A stretch of DNA of 64,000 bases from Anaerolineales bacterium (GTDB lineage Bacteria; Chloroflexota; Anaerolineae; Anaerolineales; Villigracilaceae): contig JAFGKO010000188.1 in the NCBI GenBank assembly GCA_016928525.1, positions 1-64,000 on the forward strand, in the 5' to 3' direction. Under the pieces are notes generated by a model. The model was not told where the DNA came from and did no database searches. It worked only from the letters and a program-made list of their open reading frames with translations. Positions 16,803 to 24,433 of the stretch are shown here, piece after piece (within the stretch, counting starts at the first letter, position 1; each line of letters starts with the position of its first letter). The translations under genes and the position numbers were made by a program.

Positions 16803-16917
16803 AATATGTCATATGCAAAAAAATAACCGAAAATTGGGGTGTTGGGCGCGCGTACGCGCGCCCAACACCCCAATTTTCGGACTTCTCTCGAATAATGTGG
16901 CATATGTGACATTGTCA
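16803..16917. repeat. 54-bp perfect palindrome with flanking CATATG repeats before etfB
   Basis: Positions 16827-16880 are a perfect palindrome: a 27-base arm starting CCGAAAATTGGGGTG, followed by its exact reverse complement with no spacer. Outside it, ATGTCATATGC (16806-16816) faces GCATATGTGACAT (16900-16912), which form imperfect outer arms. A further small palindrome, TGACA-T-TGTCA, lies at 16907-16917. As RNA this would be a very stable hairpin. There is no T-run, so it is not a standard terminator. Confidence 0.9.
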
Positions 16918-16952
16918 AATTAAGACAGAAAATAATTAACAAGGAGGAAGAC

Positions 16953-17723
16953 TTGAAAATCGTAGCCTGTATCAAACAAGTGCCTGACTCGGCGGCCAAA
17001 GTGGTCGTCGAGAACGGGCAGGTCTCCTGGGGTGATGCGCCGCTGGTCATCAATCCCTGGGACGAGTTCGCCGTGGAAGCGGCGCTCCAACAAAAGGAAG
17101 CACACGGTGGGGAGGTGATCGCGGTCAGCATGGGCGGGGAAAACGCCAAGGAAGCGCTCAAGCACGCCCTGGCCATGGGCTGTGACTCGGCCATCCTGGT
17201 CTCCGACGCGGCCCTGGCAGGGATCGACACGGGCGGCACCGCGCGCGTGCTGGCTGCCGCCGTCCAAAAGATCGGCGGCGTAGACATGACCTTCTTCGGC
17301 CGCCAGGCCATCGACGGCGATGCCGGCATCACGCCCGCCCAGACCGCGCGCGTGCTTGGCTGGCCTTTCTTCGGCCTGACCGTCAAACTCGAACTGGCTG
17401 GCCAGGCCGTCAAGGTCGAACATGCCATCGAGGAGGGACGTCAAGTTGTCAACGCCGAGCTGCCGGTCGTCTTCAGCATCGCCAAAGATTTTGCCGAGCC
17501 GCGCTACCCCTCGTTCATGGGCATCCGCAAGGCCTCGCGCGCCGAAATCCCGGCCTGGACGCTGGCCGATCTCGGCATCGAAGCGCCCAAGGCTGTTGTG
17601 GAATGGCCCGAGCTGATGAACCCGCCCAGCCGCGAAGTCACCTGCGAGATCATCGAAGGGGGCACTCCGGAAGAGATCGCCGACAAACTGGCTGACAAAA
17701 TCCTCGGGGAGAAAGTGCTATGA
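16953..17723 (+). CDS. etfB: Electron transfer flavoprotein beta subunit
   Basis: A 256-residue AMP-binding subunit of ETF, starting MKIVACIKQVPDSAAKVVVE as usual. Characteristic segments are INPWDEFAVEAALQ, VISVSMGGENAKEALKHALAMG-type helix regions near residues 55-75, and FFGRQAIDGDAGITPAQTA near 112-130. The start is TTG with AAGGAGGA eight bases upstream. It overlaps etfA by four bases (ATGA), giving translational coupling and a 1:1 complex. It accepts electrons from acyl-CoA dehydrogenase 500 bases upstream and passes them to the membrane quinone pool or another acceptor. Confidence 0.96.
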   Translation: MKIVACIKQVPDSAAKVVVENGQVSWGDAPLVINPWDEFAVEAALQQKEAHGGEVIAVSMGGENAKEALKHALAMGCDSAILVSDAALAGIDTGGTARVLAAAVQKIGGVDMTFFGRQAIDGDAGITPAQTARVLGWPFFGLTVKLELAGQAVKVEHAIEEGRQVVNAELPVVFSIAKDFAEPRYPSFMGIRKASRAEIPAWTLADLGIEAPKAVVEWPELMNPPSREVTCEIIEGGTPEEIADKLADKILGEKVL

Positions 17724-18733
17724 AAACCTGGGTATACATCGACCACTTCAAAGGCGAGCCCCTGCCCGCCTCCTGGGAAGCCATCGGCGTCGGCAAGACG
17801 CTGGGAGACGTCTCGGCCCTGGTCTTCGGATCAGGCCTGGACGCCGTTGCCAAGTCTGCGTTCGAGTACGGCGCGGATGAAGTGTTGCTGGCGGACGACG
17901 CCGCTTTAGCGGACTTCCGCGCTGAGGCCTACACTTCCACCCTGTCCAAAGTCGCTTCAGACCAAAGCCCGGACCTGATCCTGTTCCCGACCACCACGCG
18001 TGGCCGCGAGCTGGCCGGCATGGCCGCCATCGACCTGAACAGCGGCGTGCTGGTGGATGTGATTGCACTGGCGGTTGAAGGCGACAAAGTTGTGGCTACA
18101 CGACCCATCTATGCGGGCAAGCTGCTCGAAAAGACGGTCTGCAACGCCAGGCCGCAGATCGTCACCCTGCGCGGGCGCGCCTTCCCCAAGCCCGCACAAA
18201 ATGCGGGCGCATCCGGGACAATTACCAAAGTGGACGTAGTCGCCGAAGCCAGGTCCAAAATCGAAGGTTACAGCACAGGTGAAGGCGGCGTCAGCCTGAC
18301 CGACGCGGGCGTGATCGTCTCCGGCGGGCGCGGCACATCCAACAACCCGGCCCTGACCCCGCCCGCTGACCTGGATGAAAAACAGGCCGAGATCTGGAAA
18401 GCGCAGGAAGGCTTCAAGCTGGTCGGCGAGCTGGCCAAGGCACTGGGCGGCGCGATGGGCGCTTCGCGCGCGGCGGTGGACGCGGGCTATATCCCCTACA
18501 ACCACCAGGTCGGCCAGACCGGTAAGGTTGTTTCGCCTGACCTGTACATCGCCAACGGCATCTCCGGCGCGATCCAGCACCTGGCCGGGATGCGCACCAG
18601 CAAGGTCATCGTGGCGATCAACAAGGACCCCGATGCGCCCATCTTCAAGGTCGCGCGCTACGGCGTGGTGGGTGACATGCACAAAATCGTCCCGGCGTTG
18701 ACCGAGGCGTTCAAGAAGAAGTTGGGGAAGTAA
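17720..18733 (+). CDS. etfA: Electron transfer flavoprotein alpha subunit
   Basis: A 337-residue FAD-binding subunit. The N-terminal domain (1-190) has the ETF fold. The C-terminal FAD domain shows [49 protein letters not shown] (about 258-277) and [19 protein letters not shown] near 305-323, all conserved FAD-binding elements. It lacks a ferredoxin domain, which argues for an ordinary ETF rather than a bifurcating fusion, though bifurcating forms can share this length. It is the last gene of the unit and is followed by two hairpin terminators. Confidence 0.96.
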   Translation: MKTWVYIDHFKGEPLPASWEAIGVGKTLGDVSALVFGSGLDAVAKSAFEYGADEVLLADDAALADFRAEAYTSTLSKVASDQSPDLILFPTTTRGRELAGMAAIDLNSGVLVDVIALAVEGDKVVATRPIYAGKLLEKTVCNARPQIVTLRGRAFPKPAQNAGASGTITKVDVVAEARSKIEGYSTGEGGVSLTDAGVIVSGGRGTSNNPALTPPADLDEKQAEIWKAQEGFKLVGELAKALGGAMGASRAAVDAGYIPYNHQVGQTGKVVSPDLYIANGISGAIQHLAGMRTSKVIVAINKDPDAPIFKVARYGVVGDMHKIVPALTEAFKKKLGK

Positions 18734-18739
18734 AAAGTC

Positions 18740-18776
18740 AACCTTGCGAAGATTGCGAACCTTCGCAAGGTTTTCG
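18740..18776 (+). terminator. First terminator after etfA
   Basis: AACCTTGCGAAG (18740-18751) pairs perfectly with CTTCGCAAGGTT (18761-18772), followed by a short T-run. Confidence 0.7.
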
Positions 18777-18786
18777 CATGAAAGCG

Positions 18787-18822
18787 GACTTCCGAAGTCT
18801 TTGGGACTTCGGAAGTCTTTTA
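18787..18822. terminator. Second terminator, between etfA and the convergent TIR-protein gene
   Basis: GACTTCCGAAGTC (18787-18799) and GACTTCGGAAGTC (18805-18817) are exact reverse complements, followed by TTTTATT on the plus strand. Confidence 0.75.
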
Positions 18823-18844
18823 TTCAGAAACCAGAATACCAGGA

Positions 18845-20707
18845 TTAAGGTGAGAGGGCGCAACGAAAACCGATGTTATTAAAGACAGACGTTGGATTGT
18901 ATCTGCCACGGCTAGCAGTGCGAAGGAAACTCTCATTGTCCTTCCACGAACCGCCACGCAAAACTCGATAAGTTCGTCCAAAATCACTTGATGCGCTTTC
19001 ATCTCCTCCAGGGTAGGCATCATACCAGTCATTCACCCATTCCCAGACATTGCCAGCCATATCATATAGGCCATATCCGTTTTCGCCAAAACTTCCAACA
19101 GAAACCGTGCGTTCCCCACAATTACTATGCTGCGCCCCATTATATACTCCTTGCTCACAAACAGGCTCTTGATAGCCCCATGGATACACCTGAACTTTCA
19201 AACCGCCTTGCGCAGCCTTTTCCCATTCTTCTTCGCTCGGCAAGCGACGTTCCGCCCATTTGCAATAGTTAACGGCATCGTACCAACTAACATTTACCAT
19301 TGGGTGATCAGCATAGTCATAATCATAATACTTTTCATTCGATGGTTCATAACAACCACTATCATTTACACACCTAGCATACATGGCATGAGTAACCTCT
19401 GTCCGATCCATCCAAAAGGAATCTAGATCAACAGCGTGAAGGGGTTTTTCACTACTATCGCCATTTTCACTGCCCATCTGGAATTCTCCGGCAGGCACGT
19501 ATACCATCGTCATGCCGTCTTTTTCTGAGATCATCGTACTTCCAACATCGTGTTCTCCAGGAGTTTTTGTTGCCGTTGGTTCTGATTCAGGCGTAAAGGT
19601 TGGGGTAAGCGGAAATTTTGTTGGTGATTCTGTCGAAATAGCAAACGTCAATAAAGGAGTTTCAGTTGGAGGGGCAGGCGGAGATGGAGTAAAAGCACTT
19701 TTGATGAGATAACCAAGAAGAAAAAGAATGACAATCCCACCGCCGATAAAGAGAGGGAGCTTTCTCCCACCACTGAACACATTTTTTATGCGTTCCGCAG
19801 TTTCTTGCAGGCGATCCTTTCTCAGCGCGACCTTGCGCGCCTTCTCTTCTGCTTCCTTTTTTCCCCACAGAATTCTATCCCTGCGCGCTTTTTCAGCTGC
19901 TTCTTCACGCGCAGCTTTCACGGCAGCTTCACGCTCAGCTTTTTCCTTCACAGCCTTGTCCGCGGCTTCTTTTTCTTTTCGAGTCTTCTCACTATGTTCT
20001 GCTTCAATTTCGGATATTTTTAGCTGCACAATATCGAATTTCGCCTGTGCATCCACATGGTTGACATCCAAATTGAGAACACCATTTAGCTTCTCAAGTG
20101 CCAATTCCCAATCTTTCAGGCTAATCGCCAAGTCGGCAGCTTCCAACAATCTTTTGATCTCAGCCTGGCGCTGGGCGCGTGCCCGTTCTTCCTTCAAAGC
20201 CTGCGCTTTCAAAATTTTAGAGTCTTCAGCCGCTTTCAGTGCCAGTTCCAGTTGCGCGATCAAACGATGGGCATCCGCATTGAAGGATTGATGATTGACC
20301 TGCAAGGCATTGCGCCGCACTAAAGGCTTCAGGTTATCCGGCAATTCGGTCGAGCGCGGCATCGTAGCCCCATCCACCAGCACCGGGATTACGCGAATAT
20401 TGCGGCTTAACGCTGCTGCAATTTCAATTCTTACAAAATCTTCGGGGTTGTCCAAGCGGCGCTTGCCGGTTTCATCTTTGATATTGAGCCAACTCCGCCC
20501 TATCAAGGCCACCAGCACGTCACAGCACTGTACTGCATTTTGCAGCACTTCCACAAAGTCAAGTCCCGCCTCGATGGTATCCACATCCATAAAGACTGTA
20601 TCTTCCCCAAAATGCGCTGTGAGACGGTCATAGATACGCCCGGCGTAACCGGCGCTGTCCGCGCGGCGGTAGCTGATGAAGATGCGTCCTTTACCCGGTG
20701 TGGTCAA
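18845..20707 (-). CDS. TIR-domain membrane protein with C-terminal formylglycine-enzyme-like (SUMF1) domain
   Basis: About 620 residues. Residues 6-150 form a TIR domain (GRIFISYRRADSAGYAGRIY, then TVFMDVDTIEAGLDF), with a glutamate in FVRIEIAAAL (Glu95) where active TIR NADases carry the catalytic acid. Residues 155-310 are charged and helical, likely coiled coil (runs of KEKAEREAAVKAAREEAA). One membrane helix (about 317-339) is followed by a Pro/Thr-rich linker and an extracytoplasmic SUMF1-like domain (about 399-620) with MVYVPAGEFQMGS, NVSWYDAVNYCKWAERRLP and GNVWEWVNDW. The topology suggests sensing outside and TIR signalling inside. The TTG at 20707, preceded by AGAGGG, is preferred to the TTG at 20734. 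Confidence 0.85.
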   Translation of the reverse strand: MTTPGKGRIFISYRRADSAGYAGRIYDRLTAHFGEDTVFMDVDTIEAGLDFVEVLQNAVQCCDVLVALIGRSWLNIKDETGKRRLDNPEDFVRIEIAAALSRNIRVIPVLVDGATMPRSTELPDNLKPLVRRNALQVNHQSFNADAHRLIAQLELALKAAEDSKILKAQALKEERARAQRQAEIKRLLEAADLAISLKDWELALEKLNGVLNLDVNHVDAQAKFDIVQLKISEIEAEHSEKTRKEKEAADKAVKEKAEREAAVKAAREEAAEKARRDRILWGKKEAEEKARKVALRKDRLQETAERIKNVFSGGRKLPLFIGGGIVILFLLGYLIKSAFTPSPPAPPTETPLLTFAISTESPTKFPLTPTFTPESEPTATKTPGEHDVGSTMISEKDGMTMVYVPAGEFQMGSENGDSSEKPLHAVDLDSFWMDRTEVTHAMYARCVNDSGCYEPSNEKYYDYDYADHPMVNVSWYDAVNYCKWAERRLPSEEEWEKAAQGGLKVQVYPWGYQEPVCEQGVYNGAQHSNCGERTVSVGSFGENGYGLYDMAGNVWEWVNDWYDAYPGGDESASSDFGRTYRVLRGGSWKDNESFLRTASRGRYNPTSVFNNIGFRCALSP

Positions 20708-20745
20708 GTGGTGGCCCTCTGAGAATGGATGCAACGAATGTGGGA

Positions 20746-20751
20746 ATTATA
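20746..20751 (-). promoter_or_regulatory. -10 box of the TIR-protein gene
   Basis: Minus-strand TATAAT. The predicted transcript starts about 30 bases before the TTG at 20707 and carries AGAGGG as ribosome-binding site, which supports that start. Confidence 0.5.
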
Positions 20752-20769
20752 CCGTAAGGAAGTTACAGG

Positions 20770-20872
20770 TGGTCGAGTAGCTCCGAATATTCTTTGAGGA
20801 GCGTATCGAGACCACAAATCTTTGTTATCTCATGCCTGTTGGTCTCGATACGGGCTGCGCCCTACTCGACCA
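20770..20872. repeat. Nested palindromic repeat element (REP-like)
   Basis: Outer arms TGGTCGAGTAG (20770-20780) and CTACTCGACCA (20862-20872), and inner arms GTATCGAGACCA (20803-20814) and TGGTCTCGATAC (20840-20851), are all exact reverse complements. The resulting two-stage hairpin sits between two minus-strand genes. Elements with GGTCTCGATAC and CTACTCGACCA are common as intergenic repeats in several GC-rich bacterial groups. Confidence 0.8.
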
Positions 20873-20898
20873 ACGATTCTCTGCAATGACAAATGAAA

Positions 20899-21810
20899 TT
20901 AATGATGATGATTAGCCGACCCAAAGGCATGCTCATAGACCAGCATTGCATAGTAGCGCCAGGGGAATGTGGCATTGTAAGATATCCCTCCCTCACTTGG
21001 ACCAGATGAGCCATTCTTCAGATTCTTATCCAAAAACCCCAGCATCTGCGCCCAGGCTTCACCCTGGGCACCGCCCGCGCGGATGGATTCGATATCCGTC
21101 ACAAACGCATGCGGCTGCCCGTCGTAGATCGTAATTTCATGAGGCACGTCTGCTGCCTGCAATCCTTCCTCGAAGGCATTCACATCTTCCACGGAAATAG
21201 ATTGGTCCGCGCCGCCAAAAATTCCAAGCACCGGTCCAGGCAAATTTTTCAATACTTGAGGATCGGTTTCGGGGGAGCCATAAAAGACAACTGTAGCAGC
21301 CAGCCTGTTATTGTGCAGGCTGTAGAGCAGCGAAGCCCGTCCACCGTAACAAAAACCGGCAATCGCAATACGATTTGCATCCACATCCGGTTGGGACTCG
21401 AGCCAGGCGTAGACCGAATCCAAATCTGCATTCACGGTTTCTTGTTTGGTGCTGATGACCTGATAGATCGCGCGCGGGATCCAGGTAGTGGTCGCGCCAC
21501 GGAAGGTATCGGGAGCAACCACGTAATATCCTTCCTGCGCTAATCCTTCGGCCTTACCAATAATCGACTCGTTCAGCCCATAGAATTCGTGGATCATGAT
21601 GACCGCCGGGAATGGCCCATCTTCCTCTGGCTTGGCAACGTAAGCCAGAACATCCGGCTGACCGTTCGCGCCAGGAATGATGGAGTCGGCCAGGGATTCC
21701 AGGCGGTCACCACCCAGCGCAAAATCCACGAGGACGGATCCGCCCAGGAAGATGACCAGTGCAACGAGCAGGAGCAGAAATCCGTATATTAATCGTTTGA
21801 GCAATTTCAT
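20899..21810 (-). CDS. Membrane-anchored dienelactone hydrolase family protein
   Basis: A 303-residue alpha/beta hydrolase with an N-terminal membrane anchor (about residues 8-32, YGFLLLLVALVIFLGGSVLV). The dienelactone-hydrolase catalytic triad is visible: Cys154 in GFCYGG, Asp202 in GGADQSI and His234 in GQPHAFV. The nucleophile is Cys, as in true dienelactone hydrolases, not Ser. IMIHEFYGLNESI (71-83) provides the oxyanion region. The C-terminus ends in AFGSANHHH, a natural His-rich tail. Its substrate is unknown; family members hydrolyse lactones and esters. A weak A/T-rich region precedes it, and the gene is divergent from the promoter at 21998. Confidence 0.88.
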   Translation of the reverse strand: MKLLKRLIYGFLLLLVALVIFLGGSVLVDFALGGDRLESLADSIIPGANGQPDVLAYVAKPEEDGPFPAVIMIHEFYGLNESIIGKAEGLAQEGYYVVAPDTFRGATTTWIPRAIYQVISTKQETVNADLDSVYAWLESQPDVDANRIAIAGFCYGGRASLLYSLHNNRLAATVVFYGSPETDPQVLKNLPGPVLGIFGGADQSISVEDVNAFEEGLQAADVPHEITIYDGQPHAFVTDIESIRAGGAQGEAWAQMLGFLDKNLKNGSSGPSEGGISYNATFPWRYYAMLVYEHAFGSANHHH

Positions 21811-21997
21811 AGTGCCTCCAATTTTTTTGCTTAATTTTGGGCAAGTTTACTCTCATTTTCTGTTTAAATTTTCCTAGGAGTAATGTTGTTGAGTTGAGGA
21901 AGCCCGAAAATAATAGGTGGCTGCTGGCAAATTTCGCAAGTCCTATCAATAATACTTAAGAATCGGTCTGCAATAGATAAATAATCTTGAAGTATTA

Positions 21998-22025
21998 TTG
22001 ACAAAATTTAATATCTCTGTATAAT
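21998..22025 (+). promoter_or_regulatory. Consensus housekeeping promoter before the small ORF and MFS gene
   Basis: TTGACA (21998-22003), 16 bases, TATAAT (22020-22025): both hexamers match the sigma-70 consensus exactly. The leader to the ATG at 22103 is about 70 bases. Confidence 0.85.
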
Positions 22026-22102
22026 ATGTTCAATATTTCAAAACATCTTTTCAACAATCTTAACGCTCAGGCTTTAGATGTTATTCAAACCAGGAAGAGA
22101 AA

Positions 22103-22321
22103 ATGGAACGAACACCCCTCCAACAATCCCTGCAAGCCGAGTTGGCGATCAGCCCGCCCTCCGAATGGCTGCAACTATTCGAGGAAGAGAACGTTCAGCT
22201 TGTCATCCTGGATTCGCAGCTCGATAATGAGCTGGTGCAAGCCATCCGGTTACAACCTGAGTGGCAGGTCGACTTCGAAGATGACGAACTGGTGATATTC
22301 ACATCAGCCAAGAGGCACTAA
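22103..22321 (+). CDS. Small acidic protein of unknown function upstream of the MFS exporter
   Basis: A 72-residue protein without a signal or membrane segment, preceded by AGGAAGAG. The segment VQLVILDSQLDNELVQAIR followed by PEWQVDFEDDELVIF resembles the soluble C-terminal tail of GT39-type membrane glycosyltransferases, in which a position-specific statement about one residue pair precedes a short D-D-x-x-V-I strand. This is an impression from pattern only. It is separated from the MFS gene by three bases and shares its promoter, so it may be a small partner of that transporter or the remnant of a larger gene. Confidence 0.5.
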   Translation: MERTPLQQSLQAELAISPPSEWLQLFEEENVQLVILDSQLDNELVQAIRLQPEWQVDFEDDELVIFTSAKRH

Positions 22322-22324
22322 AAA

Positions 22325-23623
22325 ATGAAAAATGCATCCCAACCTATCCCACACAACTGGGCCGCCCGCTTCTTTACCGTCTGGGGCGGACAGGCTTTCT
22401 CCCTATTTGGCAGCGCGCTGGTACAGTTCGCGCTGGTCTGGTACTTGACCAAACAGACTGGCTCAGCCACCATCTTAGCCACCGCCACATTGGTCGCCAT
22501 GCTGCCGCAGATCCTGCTGGGCCCCTTTGCAGGCGCGCTGGTCGACCGCTGGAACCGACGCGTCATCATGATGGTCGCAGACGGAGGTATCGCGCTGGCA
22601 ACGATTGGCTTGATTTATCTGTTTGTGAGCGGGCAAGTACAGATATGGCACATCTACGTTATCATGATGATCCGTTCCCTGGGACATGCCTTCCACTTCC
22701 CTGCCATGCAGGCCTCCACCAGCCTGATGGTGCCCGAGAAGCATCTCACCCGCGTCTCCGGCGCCAACCAGACCTTGAACGGCGCAATCAATATCGTCGC
22801 GCCGCCGACCGGCGCGTTGCTACTTGAAGTCTTCCCGATGCAGGGCGTCCTGGCAATCGACATCGCTACTGCATTGCTAGCTATTCTCCCATTGGCATTT
22901 ATTCAAATTCCACAACCCATCCGGACGGGTGAAATCGGGCAGGAACAGGCTCAAGGCGGTTTCATGCAAGATGTGCGCGAAGGATTGCGCTATGTGGCTT
23001 CCTGGCCGGGGTTGCTGGCTATCCTGATCATGGCAACCGTAATCAACTTCTTACTCACGCCTACCGGCGCGCTGATGCCCCTGCTGATCACGAAACACTT
23101 TGGCTTGGGCGCGCTGGAATTTGGCCTGATGGACTCAGCCTGGGGCTTTGGCGTGATTATCGGCGGGCTGATCCTGAGCGCGTGGGGCGGCTTCAAACGC
23201 AAAGTTGCCACCTCGATGATGGGCATCATCGGGATCGGTTTGGGCGTGGCCATCGTCGGATTAACGCCAGCCAACCTGTATGGCATGGCCGTAGCCGGCA
23301 TGGCTTTTGCCGGGATCATGAACCCGATCGCGAATGGACCCCTGTTCGCGCTGATCCAATCCACCGTCAAACCGGAAATGCAAGGACGCGTGATGTCGCT
23401 GGTCATCAGCGCGGCCTCAGCCATGTCACCGCTCAGCTTAATGGTAGCAGGCCCGGTGTCCGATGCGATCGGCATCCGCACCTGGTTCTGGTTCGGCGGC
23501 CTGCTCTGTCTCATGATGGGATTCGGGGCCTTCTTTATCCCGGCGATCATGAATGTGGAAAATAATCGCAACGGGGAAGCTAAGTCCGATGAAGTTCGTT
23601 CGCTAGCCGTCGCAGCAGATTAG
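22325..23623 (+). CDS. MFS transporter, macrolide-efflux-like (DHA3 type)
   Basis: A 432-residue, twelve-helix major facilitator protein. The start (FTVWGGQAFSLFGSALVQFALVWYL, split about 14-38) and the loop-2/3 motif LVDRWNRRVIMMVAD (about 73-87) are typical of the three-component antiporter family that exports macrolides and other drugs. The SLMVPEKHLTRVSGANQTLNG segment near 130 is also characteristic. The substrate cannot be predicted from sequence, and it need not be an antibiotic. It is cotranscribed with the 72-residue protein from a strong promoter and ends at a terminator. Confidence 0.9.
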   Translation: MKNASQPIPHNWAARFFTVWGGQAFSLFGSALVQFALVWYLTKQTGSATILATATLVAMLPQILLGPFAGALVDRWNRRVIMMVADGGIALATIGLIYLFVSGQVQIWHIYVIMMIRSLGHAFHFPAMQASTSLMVPEKHLTRVSGANQTLNGAINIVAPPTGALLLEVFPMQGVLAIDIATALLAILPLAFIQIPQPIRTGEIGQEQAQGGFMQDVREGLRYVASWPGLLAILIMATVINFLLTPTGALMPLLITKHFGLGALEFGLMDSAWGFGVIIGGLILSAWGGFKRKVATSMMGIIGIGLGVAIVGLTPANLYGMAVAGMAFAGIMNPIANGPLFALIQSTVKPEMQGRVMSLVISAASAMSPLSLMVAGPVSDAIGIRTWFWFGGLLCLMMGFGAFFIPAIMNVENNRNGEAKSDEVRSLAVAAD

Positions 23624-23644
23624 GGCAAGAATTTCACCAGCTAT

Positions 23645-23670
23645 AGACCGGGTCGATTCCCGGTCTTTTT
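23645..23670 (+). terminator. Intrinsic terminator after the MFS gene
   Basis: GACCGGG (23646-23652), loop TCGATT, CCCGGTC (23659-23665), TTTTT. Confidence 0.88.
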
Positions 23671-23774
23671 GATTCCCTCAAAAAAATTGATAGCCGTATC
23701 CAGTTGAATGAATCGGCGTCGTAATTAGAAAGGCATTTTGCCTGTTTTGCAGGGAGATGTAAAAACCATCATAT

Positions 23775-23813
23775 TTGACAAATCTTTACAAAACACACAA
23801 ATATCCTTTAAAT
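23775..23813 (+). promoter_or_regulatory. Possible promoter of the ECF sigma gene
   Basis: TTGACA at 23775-23780 has no good -10 at the right distance. TTTACA at 23785-23790 with TTAAAT at 23808-23813 (spacing 17) is the better pair. Tentative. Confidence 0.35.
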
Positions 23814-23830
23814 TTTTCAGCTAAAATGAT

Positions 23831-24433
23831 ATGACCAGTATCTCTTTTGCCCAAGATGCGTCTCAAATGATGACAGACAATACCTCCGCAGAGAAAGGAC
23901 TGCTCAGTGCCGCGCAGCGATTCGACTCAAAAGCCCTGGCGCAGATCTACGATTTGTACAGTCCAGAACTTTACCGCTACGCTGCCCGCTTTCTCGGCGA
24001 CCCTTCCGTGGCCGAAGATTGTGTCGCAGAGACGTTCAGCCGCCTGCTAAAAGCCATTCGTGCAAAGCGCGGGCCAAAGGATTATCTGAAAGCATATCTA
24101 TATCGTATCGCCCACAACTGGATTGCAGATTATTACCGGCGCGCGCCTGATGTAGTTGAGTTGAAAGAAACTCATCCGGCTTTGGACAACAATGCGCCCG
24201 AACAAGAAGCCAGCCTGCGAATACGTCAAGCACAGGTACGCAAGGCAATAAAAAAGCTAACACCAGACCAACAACAAGTGATCGCGCTCAAGTACCTCGA
24301 AGGCTGGAAGAACGAAGAAATTGCTCAAGCGATTAAAAAACCTGTTGGGGCAGTGAAGTCACTGCAACACCGCGCCCTGGCTCAATTGAAAAAATACCTA
24401 GAGAGAAATGACCATGACCAAGCAAAATCCTGA
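23831..24433 (+). CDS. ECF-type RNA polymerase sigma factor
   Basis: A 200-residue sigma factor. Region 2 spans about residues 30-105 (LYSPELYRYAARFLGDPSVAEDCVAETF, split, then YLYRIAHNWIADYYR), and region 4 about 135-190 (LTPDQQQVIALKYLEGWKNEEIAQAI, then GAVKSLQHRALAQLKKYL). No region 3, as expected for ECF sigma factors. The first 25 residues are extra, and an in-frame ATG at 23870 is an alternative start; neither has a clear Shine-Dalgarno sequence. The downstream gene, which overlaps by 26 bases, encodes a membrane protein that probably restrains this sigma factor. Confidence 0.9.
   Translation: MTSISFAQDASQMMTDNTSAEKGLLSAAQRFDSKALAQIYDLYSPELYRYAARFLGDPSVAEDCVAETFSRLLKAIRAKRGPKDYLKAYLYRIAHNWIADYYRRAPDVVELKETHPALDNNAPEQEASLRIRQAQVRKAIKKLTPDQQQVIALKYLEGWKNEEIAQAIKKPVGAVKSLQHRALAQLKKYLERNDHDQAKS

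Noticed and set aside
15249..17428. Long minus-strand ORFs (344 and 327 codons) opposite the acyl-CoA dehydrogenase and etfB genes
   Set aside because: They are shadows of well-recognised plus-strand genes; the translations are His/Arg/Gln-rich without family motifs, as expected from a GC-biased antisense frame.
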